From assembly GCF_029222925.1 (NCBI RefSeq), contig NZ_JARHUI010000006.1, positions 295,685-359,684 of the forward strand: a stretch of DNA of 64,000 bases, written 5' to 3'. The first letter of the stretch is position 1. Each line of letters begins with the position of its first letter. The notes below the pieces were generated by a model. It had not been told where the DNA came from. It did not search any database and saw nothing but the letters and a program-made list of their open reading frames with translations. The DNA is from Algoriphagus sp. CAU 1675. Lineage in GTDB: Bacteria; Bacteroidota; Bacteroidia; Cytophagales; Cyclobacteriaceae. Of this stretch, positions 16,888-24,978 are shown in pieces. Made by a program: the position numbers and the translations under genes.

Positions 16888-17295
16888 TTGAAAAGCTCTA
16901 AATTGATTTTCTTGATTCTTGCCGCCGGTTTGGTGGTTTTGATCGCCTATATTTTCATGGAAAGCTTCAGTCAGCCTGGATTGGAGCGATTTGAGGGAAA
17001 ATACGAACAGATCGGATTTTTCAGAAATGAAAACAATACCGGTCCGGTAATTCGAGTGTATGCGGTGAGGTGTTTGGACTCCAAAGAAGATTGGATGGAG
17101 GATTTTGGAAATGCCCAGCCTCATACCAAATATGGCAGGACCTTGGTTTTCTTCTTTTCTGAGGATGTCAAGGGTCCTATTGACTTGAACCCGAAAGAAC
17201 CGTTTTTTGATGCTGAGCTCAATGCTTCCCTCTTGGGATCCTATGAAAAGACGCCCATGGGGGAGGTGAGGTTTACAAAAGGTGTGAAGCAATGA
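16888..17295 (+). CDS. Hypothetical membrane-anchored protein
   Basis: 135 residues starting at TTG; no in-frame ATG gives a sensible N terminus. The N-terminal helix (SSKLIFLILAAGLVVLIAYIF) is a membrane anchor or signal. The remainder is soluble with VIRVYAVRCLDSKEDWMEDFGN and a beta-rich end (GRTLVFFFSED). I do not recognise the family. The frame runs into meaB with a 4-base overlap, so it is probably translated with meaB. Confidence 0.7.
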   Translation: MKSSKLIFLILAAGLVVLIAYIFMESFSQPGLERFEGKYEQIGFFRNENNTGPVIRVYAVRCLDSKEDWMEDFGNAQPHTKYGRTLVFFFSEDVKGPIDLNPKEPFFDAELNASLLGSYEKTPMGEVRFTKGVKQ

Positions 17296-18296
17296 TGAAG
17301 CGAAAATCCTTAGAAGAATACAAAGAGGGAGTACTTTCTGGTAACCGGGTTTTGCTTTCCCAAGCAATTACCTTGGTAGAGAGTACTCTGGAATCTGATA
17401 TTCATCTTGCGGGTAAATTGGTTCAGGACTTGTTGCCTTTTTCTGGAAAATCAATAAGAATAGGGATTACGGGTGTTCCTGGAGTCGGGAAAAGTACCTT
17501 CATTGAGGCTTTTGGAAAAATATTGCTTGAGGAAGGGAAGAAAGTAGCTGTGCTGGCAGTGGACCCGAGCAGTCAACAAAGTAAAGGAAGCATACTCGGG
17601 GATAAAACCCGGATGGAAAAGCTTTCGGCAGACAAAAGAGCTTTTATCAGGCCTAGTCCGTCCGGTTTCACTTTAGGAGGAGTTAGTGCCAAAACCCGGG
17701 AAGCAATGCTTCTTTGTGAAGCGGCGGGTTTTGATGTGATCATGGTGGAGACCGTTGGAGTAGGGCAATCCGAAACCGCCGTGAAGGGCATGGTTGATTT
17801 TTTTCTATTGTTGATGCTGGCCGGTGCCGGAGATGAACTCCAAGGAATCAAAAAGGGAATTATGGAAATGGCCGATGGGATTCTGGTTCATAAAGCAGAC
17901 GGGGATAACTTGAAAGCGGCTAAAATAGCACGTGCGAATTATCGAAATGCTTTGCATTTATTTCCCTTAGGGGAAAATAATTGGTCTCCTCCTGTGATGA
18001 CAGGATCCTCTTTGACTGGAGAGGGATTGAAAGATTGCTGGATGAAAATTCAGGATTATCAGGAAAAAATGCAGGGTTCAGGGTACTTCGAAAAAAACCG
18101 TGCTGGGCAGCGACTCAAGTGGTTGGATGAATATGTGCAATACTTATTGGGGAAAGCTTTTCATGAGCAAGTGAAGGTTCAAAATCTGTTGGCAAATGAA
18201 AAGGAGCATGTGAAAGACGGAACCCTAAACCCAATGACTTTTGCCAGAAAGCTGGTGAATGTCTTTTTTGAGAATTTTAAGCCAAAAAACTCGTAG
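17292..18296 (+). CDS. meaB: Methylmalonyl-CoA mutase-associated GTPase MeaB
   Basis: 334 residues of the MeaB/ArgK G3E GTPase family, which guards and reloads adenosylcobalamin-dependent methylmalonyl-CoA mutase. Walker A is GVPGVGKST, the switch region is AVDPSSQQSKGSILGDKTRM, and the magnesium/GTP motif is VETVGVGQSE. The C-terminal dimerisation arm is present. Two in-frame ATG codons (17292, 17295) are possible. The gene stands next to the B12 uptake locus, and its partner mutase genes are 16 kb away at 33836..37362. Confidence 0.94.
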   Translation: MMKRKSLEEYKEGVLSGNRVLLSQAITLVESTLESDIHLAGKLVQDLLPFSGKSIRIGITGVPGVGKSTFIEAFGKILLEEGKKVAVLAVDPSSQQSKGSILGDKTRMEKLSADKRAFIRPSPSGFTLGGVSAKTREAMLLCEAAGFDVIMVETVGVGQSETAVKGMVDFFLLLMLAGAGDELQGIKKGIMEMADGILVHKADGDNLKAAKIARANYRNALHLFPLGENNWSPPVMTGSSLTGEGLKDCWMKIQDYQEKMQGSGYFEKNRAGQRLKWLDEYVQYLLGKAFHEQVKVQNLLANEKEHVKDGTLNPMTFARKLVNVFFENFKPKNS

Positions 18297-18326
18297 CTAT
18301 TGAAATTCTCCATAGCTACTAAATTA

Positions 18327-18362
18327 AAAATGCCTCCTTTCTATTTGGAAAGGAGGCATTTT
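18327..18362. terminator. Bidirectional rho-independent terminator
   Basis: AAAATGCCTCCTTTC paired with AAGGAGGCATTTT between the convergent meaB and btuG-like genes. Confidence 0.9.
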
Positions 18363-18378
18363 GGATTTTCAGAGAAGA

Positions 18379-19431
18379 TTATCGCATCATGAAACCAGAA
18401 GGCCCTCTTCCGGAATCTAAATTTCGAAGTTCAGAACCATTTTCATCCAAAACGGTAATGGTGCCGTTTCCTTGGAATCCATTGGAATTGGCCAAATACA
18501 ATTCTCCTCTGTTTTTGTCAAACCCAATTCCGTAAAAACCGGATCCGCTGTACCAATTGGGATTTAGTTCAGGACCAAGTACAGATACCTGAGCGATACC
18601 GTCATTGTAATCTGGCCACCCCGAGCTGGTCAGGAGGTACATAATGTCATCATTTCCAAAGGCAATTTTTCCAGTAGCATTGGCAATTGGGTAAATATTG
18701 GTGGTAGCCAGCGTGAAATTGTCTAGATGAAAACTGTAAAAATACACCTCGCTTAGTCCAGTGGAATAAAGCCAGATTTTCCCCGCAGCTTCATAAAATA
18801 CGGAAGGATTTCCTCCTACTTCAATTGTTTTGATGACTTCCTCTTTTTCCGCATCGATTACCTCGACTTTACTTTCCTCAGATCCCGCAACCAAAATATA
18901 CTTTCCAAATGAGATCATGTCTTCTGGTTTTCTTGATACGGAGATCTTTTTTGCGACATTTCCACCTAAAGTGTTTCTCACTACGGCGATGTAGGAATCG
19001 GGAGTTCCATAGTTTTGGTCATAGGGACCATAGTCTGAGATAAAAAGTTTTCCTGAGTTTACCGTTAAAGACCGGGGCTGATCCAAACCTGAAGTGACAG
19101 CACCCAAACTTGTAAAATCTCCTGGGTTGACTACCTCTACCTTTCCGGTATTTGCTACGAGATACATGTTGTCATTTTCATAAATTAGGTCCTCGAGCAA
19201 ACCCGCGAAAGGTCTTCCGTTGGCCGCTTCGAAAATGTCTGATTTGAGTGTTCCGGTAGTTGGGTTCAGATGATAGACTTCGCCGTCATTTGCTCCAAAG
19301 GAACCTTCATTCATAATTAAAATTCCTGAATCATATTCACCCAAAGGTCTTTCAGGTTCATTTTCCACACAGGAAAAGAGAATAAAGAAAAGTGCAAGAA
19401 CCTTGCTGAATCGAATGTAATTAAACTTCAT
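18379..19431 (-). CDS. BtuG-like surface lipoprotein with YVTN/DUF5074 beta-propeller
   Basis: 350 residues with a lipoprotein signal (ALFFILFSCVE, Cys21) followed by a propeller made of repeated blades (NMYLVANTGKVEVV, KYILVAGSEESKVEVI, KIWLYSTGLSEVYF, ELYLANSNGFQGNG). Short acidic residues behind the Cys (ENEPERP) suit surface export in Bacteroidota. BtuG of Bacteroides thetaiotaomicron is a propeller lipoprotein that captures cobalamin on the cell surface with BtuB. Here the gene overlaps btuB by 4 bases, behind a B12 riboswitch, so the BtuG role is strongly suggested. Sequence identity to BtuG was not measured. Confidence 0.82.
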   Translation of the reverse strand: MKFNYIRFSKVLALFFILFSCVENEPERPLGEYDSGILIMNEGSFGANDGEVYHLNPTTGTLKSDIFEAANGRPFAGLLEDLIYENDNMYLVANTGKVEVVNPGDFTSLGAVTSGLDQPRSLTVNSGKLFISDYGPYDQNYGTPDSYIAVVRNTLGGNVAKKISVSRKPEDMISFGKYILVAGSEESKVEVIDAEKEEVIKTIEVGGNPSVFYEAAGKIWLYSTGLSEVYFYSFHLDNFTLATTNIYPIANATGKIAFGNDDIMYLLTSSGWPDYNDGIAQVSVLGPELNPNWYSGSGFYGIGFDKNRGELYLANSNGFQGNGTITVLDENGSELRNLDSGRGPSGFMMR

Positions 19432-21278
19432 AGTTGTATTGATAAATTAAAATGATAAGATCTTCCCGGCATAGCCCGCAGATAGATAGCTTGGTAATCG
19501 GTGTTGAATATATTTTGAACTCGGAATTGCATGGGAATTTGCAGTCTCCCCATTTTCAACCCTTTAAAACTTGCTGCCAAATGAAAAAGCTTATAGGCAG
19601 CCATGGTTTTGGGACTATCTGCGGTGATGTTTCTTTGTCCCGTATAATTCCCTTGCAAGGATAAAAGCCAATGTTTCCAGGTTCCCTTTAGACCAATGGC
19701 CGCTTGATGGATGGGGGTATAAGGCAATTGTTTTCCGATTGAAGCGTCATTTTTAGAGGTTCCCCGGATGGGTACTGCCTTATTAAAGCTGAAACTCCAG
19801 TTACTTTCCCAAATGCTTTGACCAAGAGTGAATCCTGTATTTCCCGAATATTCTATGCCTTTAGAAATGACTTGTTTGATGTTTTGAGGAGTCCAAATCG
19901 AACCTTGGGGTAGCCAGATGATCCAATTGTCCACATTCAGGGTATAAAAAGTTAGGGTTTGACCCAGCTTATTTTTTTTCCATTCAAACCCTGACTCGGC
20001 ACTCCAACTTTTCTCGGGTAGTAAATCCGGATTGCCTCCTGGACTCCAAAAGCGGTCGTTGAGTGTGGGGACTTTGAAGCCTTTTCCACCTGAGAATTTG
20101 AACGTAAGTTCTTGTTCTTCCTTTTTCCAGATTTTCCAGTCCAGTCCCGCGCCCGGAATAAATGGCTGAAATGTGTCTCCAAATACCTGCTGTCTCAAGT
20201 TCAGAGAAAGAATGAGTTTTTCACTTGCCTGATATTTTGAAAACTGGAAGAATTCAATTCGTTGGTCTGTAGCTGAATAGGTACTTAATTCTCCCTTGAT
20301 CAAAGAAATTCTCGATCCCATGTGAAAGGACCAATTTCCCTTGCTTGCATAATCCCATTCTCCGGAGAGTAAGAATTGACGGGTTTGGTTAAGCGATTGA
20401 TTGAAAAACTGCTTTTCACTGACCAAACCGGATTTTAAAATCCACTGGGATTGGGATTTGATGATTTCATAATCTGCTACCCATCTGAAACTCTCATCTT
20501 TTTGTAGATCCTGAGTGGAGGATCCCATGGGAGCTTGGATTTCTCGATCGGCCCGGTTGTACCAAAAGGAGGATTTAAATAGTTTGTCGGGTTTGATTCT
20601 CCAGGAAAAGTCCTGAACAAAGCCCTCTTGAAGGACACGTGCATGTTCTTGGGTTTTTTCTGGTGTACCTGGCAGGGAAAGGTCTTTGAAGGGATAGTCA
20701 TTTTCTGCAAAATGACGGTAATACTTGCTCTGAAGAGCTGTTTTTTTCCAGGAGCGACTCCATTTCAAATGGGTATTGGATTGCCCAAAACTTCCGATTT
20801 CCTGGGAAAACAGAAGCTTGCTGGAAAGGTTGAAAGGAATCTTGGAGTTGAGGTGAACACTTCCTCCAATCGCCTCATTGCCGACTAATGCTCCTGCCGA
20901 TCCAAACTGCAGACTGGCATGGTCTACGGCTATTAAAGGGAAAAGGGAAAGATCACTTTGTCCCAAAGAAGGGCTGTTTAGGGGGAGACCATTCCAGTAA
21001 ATGGCTGTGTGCCCAGCGGAAGTACCCCGGAAAGATGGGGAAGCCAACATTCCTGGGCCATAGCTTCGGACGAAAACAGGACTTTGTTCTGAAAGGAGAT
21101 CCGATAGGGTTTGGTTTTGCAGTCTTGCCAATTGGGTTGTATTCCAAGAAAGGACTTTCTGTCCTTGACCAAATCGCTCAAATGCAGGAGCACTCACTTG
21201 CACCTCTTGCAATGCAAGAGTGTCCAGCTTTTCAGACGCTTGGCTGAAAAGGGAAATAACCCAAATAAATAGAATCAT
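19428..21278 (-). CDS. btuB: TonB-dependent vitamin B12 receptor BtuB
   Basis: 616 residues with a short signal peptide (MILFIWVISLFSQAS), a plug domain (LQEVQVSAPAF; LSDLLSEQSPVFVRSYGPGM; LASPSFRGTSAGHTAIYWNG), and a beta-barrel ending in the aromatic C terminus (GRSYHFNLSIQL). This is an outer-membrane receptor. Cobalamin is the likely substrate because a cobalamin riboswitch (21420..21613) lies upstream on the same strand, and btuG-like and btuFCD genes adjoin. The n-region of the signal lacks a basic residue, which is unusual. No in-frame ATG is present farther upstream before a stop. Confidence 0.9.
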   Translation of the reverse strand: MILFIWVISLFSQASEKLDTLALQEVQVSAPAFERFGQGQKVLSWNTTQLARLQNQTLSDLLSEQSPVFVRSYGPGMLASPSFRGTSAGHTAIYWNGLPLNSPSLGQSDLSLFPLIAVDHASLQFGSAGALVGNEAIGGSVHLNSKIPFNLSSKLLFSQEIGSFGQSNTHLKWSRSWKKTALQSKYYRHFAENDYPFKDLSLPGTPEKTQEHARVLQEGFVQDFSWRIKPDKLFKSSFWYNRADREIQAPMGSSTQDLQKDESFRWVADYEIIKSQSQWILKSGLVSEKQFFNQSLNQTRQFLLSGEWDYASKGNWSFHMGSRISLIKGELSTYSATDQRIEFFQFSKYQASEKLILSLNLRQQVFGDTFQPFIPGAGLDWKIWKKEEQELTFKFSGGKGFKVPTLNDRFWSPGGNPDLLPEKSWSAESGFEWKKNKLGQTLTFYTLNVDNWIIWLPQGSIWTPQNIKQVISKGIEYSGNTGFTLGQSIWESNWSFSFNKAVPIRGTSKNDASIGKQLPYTPIHQAAIGLKGTWKHWLLSLQGNYTGQRNITADSPKTMAAYKLFHLAASFKGLKMGRLQIPMQFRVQNIFNTDYQAIYLRAMPGRSYHFNLSIQL

Positions 21279-21289
21279 GCCTGAACGAA

Positions 21290-21388
21290 TTAATGGTCAA
21301 TTCGACTCGGGCTTGAAGAGAAATGGGAAGAAATGTAACTGTTGCAGGTTTTGAACTCAAAACACTGCCTTGGCATGCATGTCTTCAT
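21290..21388 (-). CDS. Candidate 32-codon leader ORF between the B12 riboswitch and btuB
   Basis: On the minus strand an ATG at 21388 opens a 32-codon frame (starting MKTCMPRQCFEF, ending SSSPSRIDH) that stops at 21290, 11 bases before the btuB ATG. It is preceded by GGAGG seven bases before the ATG, an excellent Shine-Dalgarno in a phylum that rarely uses one. The peptide has three Cys and several Ser, and no signal peptide or known domain. It may be a regulatory leader peptide, or the site may be chance. Confidence 0.3.
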   Translation of the reverse strand: MKTCMPRQCFEFKTCNSYISSHFSSSPSRIDH

Positions 21389-21419
21389 CGCTTTTCCTCC
21401 GAAAGCACAGAATCAATAG

Positions 21420-21613
21420 AATTAGGCAGGTCTCCTGGCTTGTCTTACTTTTGTCGGCCTTCTCAGTCAGAAAGATTATTGACCAATGGCTTGGGGTGAC
21501 AAAAGCGTATTCTCGATTGGATCAAGAAAGACTTACAGTTGCGGGGACAGCTCCGGTATTTCACCGGATTCCCTTTTAATCCCAAAATTCACGATGTGAA
21601 TTGGGAACCTATT
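21420..21613 (-). ncRNA. Cobalamin (AdoCbl) riboswitch
   Basis: Read on the minus strand, the conserved parts appear in order: ATAGGTTCCC at the 5' end, then GGGAATCCGGTGAAATACC, then the B12-box core GAGCTGTCCCCGCAACTGT, and at the 3' end AAGCCAGGAGACCTGCC. These are the hallmark segments of the cobalamin riboswitch. It lies 142 bases upstream of btuB and should lower btuB-btuG expression when B12 is plentiful. The GGAGG site before the leader ORF is 30 bases beyond the aptamer and is a candidate control point. Confidence 0.95.
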
Positions 21614-21726
21614 TCTCCCACAAACATAGGGCATTTTGTTTTGGAAAAAAGGGAATAAAAAAATCTTTTTTGGATTCAGTATCAGGACTCCTTTATTTTG
21701 AAGGTTTAAAAATCATCCCTCTCCAA

Positions 21727-22875
21727 GTGCCAACTAGCCCTAGTGTTCTTCTTTATCTTTTGATTATCAGTTTTTTGACTTCCTGTTCAGGAAAGGAAAA
21801 CAAACCTGAGGATGCAGTAGAGCAAATCTCTTTGGCTTATGCGAAAGGTTTTTCCATTTACAAGGGGGAAGGGTTTTGGAGGCTGGATGTTATCCAACCC
21901 TGGATAGGTGCGGAAGAGGGGTTCTCCTATTTGGTATTGGAAGAGGGAATTGAGGGACCTGAAGGAGATTTTGATGCAGTAGTCCAGTTGCCAATAGAAC
22001 GGGTGGTGTTGACTTCTACTACGCAAATCCCTCATTTGGACCTATTGGGAAATACTTCCGCTTTGGTTGGCTTTCCAAATTTAAGTTTGATTTCTTCCCA
22101 TAAAGTTTGGGAAAGGATCGAGGCAGGAAAGATCAAGGACCTTGGTTCCGGTCCTTCGGCTAATCCTGAAATGATTTTGAACTTGGAACCTGACTGGGTG
22201 ATGATTTCTACACTCGGGGATGACCTGAGGTATCTCGATCTTCTGCAAAAGGCCGGTGTACCTTGCCCCATCAACGGGGAATATGTGGAGCAACATCCCC
22301 TGGGAAGAGCTGAGTGGATCAAGTTTACAGGGGTGCTCTTGGGAAAGTACGAAGAAGCAAAAGCAATATTTGAAGGAATTGAAAGCTCTTATTTGAATGC
22401 GGGGAAATTGGTGGAAAACCTTTTAGAAACTCAGCGACCTACGGTGCTCAGCGGGGTTTTGTACCAGGATATCTGGTATGCTCCCGGAAGTGAAAGTTGG
22501 GGGACCGAAATCCTTGAAAATGCAGGAGGCAATTATGTGTTCCGGGATCAGGAAGGATTGGGTAGTCTTCAGTTGAGTTATGAATTTGTACTTGAGAATG
22601 CCATGGATGCAGAATTTTGGATTGGTTCGGCGGACTTTGAAGGTCTGAAAAGTATGGGGGAAGCTGAGCCAAGGTATCAGGCCTTCGAAGCTTTCAAATC
22701 AGGAGAGGTTTACACTTATACAGGAAAAAAAGGCCCCCAGGGAGGCTTGGAGTATTTTGAATTGGGCTATATGAGACCGGATTTGGTTTTAAAAGATTTG
22801 ATCAAAATCCTTCACCCTGAATTACTTCCTGATTATGAGTTGTATTTTTATAATCAACTCGATGAAAAACACTAA
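21727..22875 (+). CDS. btuF: Cobalamin-binding lipoprotein BtuF (periplasmic binding protein)
   Basis: A class III (helical backbone) substrate-binding lipoprotein with lipobox LTSC followed by SGKENKPED. The binding domain has VLTSTTQIPHLDLLG, NLEPDWVMIS and the late GAGGNYVFRD-type motif (NAGGNYVFRD). The start is uncertain: no ATG lies in frame before the signal peptide. GTG at 21727 puts the signal peptide first (residue 1 before PTSPSVLL); TTG at 21669 or 21601 are alternatives, and 21601 would lie inside riboswitch DNA. It is divergent from btuB and overlaps btuC by 14 bases. The B12 assignment rests on the context. Confidence 0.85.
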   Translation: MPTSPSVLLYLLIISFLTSCSGKENKPEDAVEQISLAYAKGFSIYKGEGFWRLDVIQPWIGAEEGFSYLVLEEGIEGPEGDFDAVVQLPIERVVLTSTTQIPHLDLLGNTSALVGFPNLSLISSHKVWERIEAGKIKDLGSGPSANPEMILNLEPDWVMISTLGDDLRYLDLLQKAGVPCPINGEYVEQHPLGRAEWIKFTGVLLGKYEEAKAIFEGIESSYLNAGKLVENLLETQRPTVLSGVLYQDIWYAPGSESWGTEILENAGGNYVFRDQEGLGSLQLSYEFVLENAMDAEFWIGSADFEGLKSMGEAEPRYQAFEAFKSGEVYTYTGKKGPQGGLEYFELGYMRPDLVLKDLIKILHPELLPDYELYFYNQLDEKH

Positions 22876-23887
22876 AACAGGTATTTGGATTTTTACAGGG
22901 CTAATGGTCCTTGTTCTGGTTTTTATGCTGAATATCAGTTTGGGTTCAGTGCATATTTCGGTACAGGAAATTTTTGAAGGACTGCTATTCGGTAATTGGG
23001 AACGACCGTCCCACGAGCAGATTGTACTTCACTTCAGACTTCCCAAGGCTGTAGTTTCTATGATTGCTGGAATTGGCTTGAGTTTGAGTGGCCTTCAGAT
23101 GCAGACATTTTTCAGGAATCCACTTGCTGGACCATTTGTATTGGGGATCAGTTCGGGGGCAGGATTGGGAGTAGCAGTTTTAATTCTTGCAGGGACAGGG
23201 CTTGGCTTGTCTGCTGGGATTCTCAATACTTGGGCTACTGCTTTTGCGGGAACACTGGGAGCAGGGTCAGTTCTGCTTTTAGTGAGCCTTGTAGCATGGA
23301 AGGTAAAAGATAGTATGACCCTTTTGATTGTCGGTTTGATGTTTGGGTCGGCAGTTTCAGCAGTAATCTCTCTACTTTCTTATTTTTCGGGTGCTGAAGC
23401 CCTCAAATTGTTTACAGTTTGGTCTATGGGAAGTCTTGGGTCTTTGGGTTGGTCACAAGTCGGAATTCTGTCACTTATCCTGCTTATTGGGATGATTCCT
23501 ATGATTTTTTCGGTCAAGGCCTACAATGTGATGCTTCTTGGTGAAGCCTACGCTCAGAGTATGGGGATAAATCCAATTCGCCTGCGTTGGTCAATGATTC
23601 TAAGTACAGGATTGTTAGCCGGAGCAGTGACTGCTTTTTGCGGTCCAATTGCGTTTATCGGAATTGCGGTTCCTCATTTGGCCAGGATGATTTGGAAAAC
23701 TCCCGATCACAGGGTGTTGTTTCCTGCATCAGCGGTAATGGGAGCTGTTTTGTTATTGCTTTGTGACTCTGTTGGGCAATTGCCTGGTTCGGCTCAAACT
23801 CTTCCGATCAATGCAGTCACCTCATTGGTAGGAGCCCCTATTGTGGTAAGTCTGGTTCTTCGTAAAAACTTCAGTAAGGAATTTTGA
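22862..23887 (+). CDS. btuC: Cobalamin ABC transporter permease BtuC (FecCD family)
   Basis: 341 residues and about ten transmembrane helices. FecCD family marks are GPFVLGISSGAGLGVA, the LFTVWSMGSLG segment and GPIAFIGIAVPHLARM, which contacts the ATPase. The frame is open upstream to 22835, but the ATG at 22862 (MKNTKTGIWIF) starts before the first helix and still overlaps btuF. It is an inner-membrane permease that works with BtuD and BtuF. No terminator is seen between the three genes. Confidence 0.92.
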   Translation: MKNTKTGIWIFTGLMVLVLVFMLNISLGSVHISVQEIFEGLLFGNWERPSHEQIVLHFRLPKAVVSMIAGIGLSLSGLQMQTFFRNPLAGPFVLGISSGAGLGVAVLILAGTGLGLSAGILNTWATAFAGTLGAGSVLLLVSLVAWKVKDSMTLLIVGLMFGSAVSAVISLLSYFSGAEALKLFTVWSMGSLGSLGWSQVGILSLILLIGMIPMIFSVKAYNVMLLGEAYAQSMGINPIRLRWSMILSTGLLAGAVTAFCGPIAFIGIAVPHLARMIWKTPDHRVLFPASAVMGAVLLLLCDSVGQLPGSAQTLPINAVTSLVGAPIVVSLVLRKNFSKEF

Positions 23888-23888
23888 A

Positions 23889-24857
23889 ATGAAAGGACCC
23901 GCTTTGATAGGAAAAAACCTAAGCCTGGGATATACCCAAGGGAAAATCAGGAAGGAAGTCCTGTCTGGTTTGAATTTCAGCTTGAATTCAGGTGAATTGA
24001 CCTGTTTGTTGGGACCAAATGGGGTAGGGAAGTCTACTTTGGTCAAATCCATTATGGGAAGGCTGGAACCTTGGAGGGGAGAGATATTGCTGAATGGGAA
24101 AAGAATTGAGGACTATCCCAGAGAGGAATTGGCCAGGGAAATGGCAGTGGTTTTGACCGAACCCGTATTGCCAGCACAGATGACGGTATATCAATTGGTT
24201 GGTTTGGGAAGGGCTCCCTATACTGACTGGATGGGCTCCTTGAACAATCAGGATGAGGAAGCAGTAGAAGAGGCGTTATCAAATACCAAAATTCAGTACT
24301 TGAGAGATCAAAGGTTAGGGGAAATCAGTGATGGGCAAAGGCAAAAAGCTTTGATTGCAAGGGCTTTGGCTCAGGATTGTGATGTAGTGATTTTGGATGA
24401 ACCCACAGCACATTTGGACCTGGTCAACCGATATGAGGTTATGTACTTATTAAGAGAAATAGCCCAAAAGGAGAAAAAAGCCATACTGGTTGTAACTCAT
24501 GATTTGGATATCGCCTTGGAAACTGCAGACCGATTCTGGTTGATGAACTGTGGAACTCCATTGATCAGTGGGAGGCCAGAGGATTTGGTTTTTAGCGGTG
24601 AGATCAACGAACTGATAGCAGGGGGACAATTTCACTTTAGTATGAAAAGAGGGAGGGTTGAGTTTCAACATCCTCAGGCTGAGTTGGAAATAGAGGGGCC
24701 TGGAGATATGGTTTATTGGGTTCAAAAGGCCTTGAACAAAGCAGGAGTTAAACAGATAGCTTCACCAATTCGATTGGTGAAAGATCCATTTTCAATTTTT
24801 TATGATGGAACCAGCTTCGATTCCCTCGATGATTTGATTCGGTTTTTGTTGAAGTAA
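23889..24857 (+). CDS. btuD: Cobalamin ABC transporter ATP-binding protein BtuD with C-terminal extension
   Basis: 322 residues. Walker A is GPNGVGKST, signature ISDGQRQKALIA, Walker B VVILDEPTAHLD and H-loop VTHDLD. It begins one base after btuC ends. The ATPase core finishes near residue 250; the remaining 70 residues (with EIEGPGDMVYWVQKAL and DSLDDLIRFLLK) form an added domain not present in E. coli BtuD, and may be regulatory. The fourth sub-assembly element of the importer is BtuF. The terminator is not obvious. Confidence 0.9.
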   Translation: MKGPALIGKNLSLGYTQGKIRKEVLSGLNFSLNSGELTCLLGPNGVGKSTLVKSIMGRLEPWRGEILLNGKRIEDYPREELAREMAVVLTEPVLPAQMTVYQLVGLGRAPYTDWMGSLNNQDEEAVEEALSNTKIQYLRDQRLGEISDGQRQKALIARALAQDCDVVILDEPTAHLDLVNRYEVMYLLREIAQKEKKAILVVTHDLDIALETADRFWLMNCGTPLISGRPEDLVFSGEINELIAGGQFHFSMKRGRVEFQHPQAELEIEGPGDMVYWVQKALNKAGVKQIASPIRLVKDPFSIFYDGTSFDSLDDLIRFLLK

Positions 24858-24947
24858 GGAAACCCTATCTCCAGTTTGAAATTATTTATCCACTCTATTA
24901 AACCTTGGATTTGACTCGGGTATTGGTAATTATGTTGACATTTTTCA

Positions 24948-24955
24948 TATATTTG
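24948..24955 (+). promoter_or_regulatory. -7 element of the marR gene
   Basis: TATATTTG is an exact TAnnTTTG match 17 bases before the ATG. The operator-like repeat at 24954..24978 overlaps its end. Confidence 0.6.
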
Positions 24956-24978
24956 TCATACTAATTATTTGTATGACA
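24954..24978 (+). promoter_or_regulatory. Candidate MarR operator: perfect inverted repeat over the marR start
   Basis: TGTCATAC, nine bases, GTATGACA. The arms are exact reverse complements, the left arm overlaps the -7 element and the right arm contains the start codon. This fits autorepression by the MarR dimer. The left half plus the following bases recurs at 74..90 before the SDR-ispG operon with one mismatch over 17 bases. Confidence 0.5.

Noticed and set aside
24935..24940. TTGACA before marR as an E. coli-type -35 box
   Set aside because: The spacing to a -10 box is wrong, and this phylum uses the TTG/TAnnTTTG promoter.
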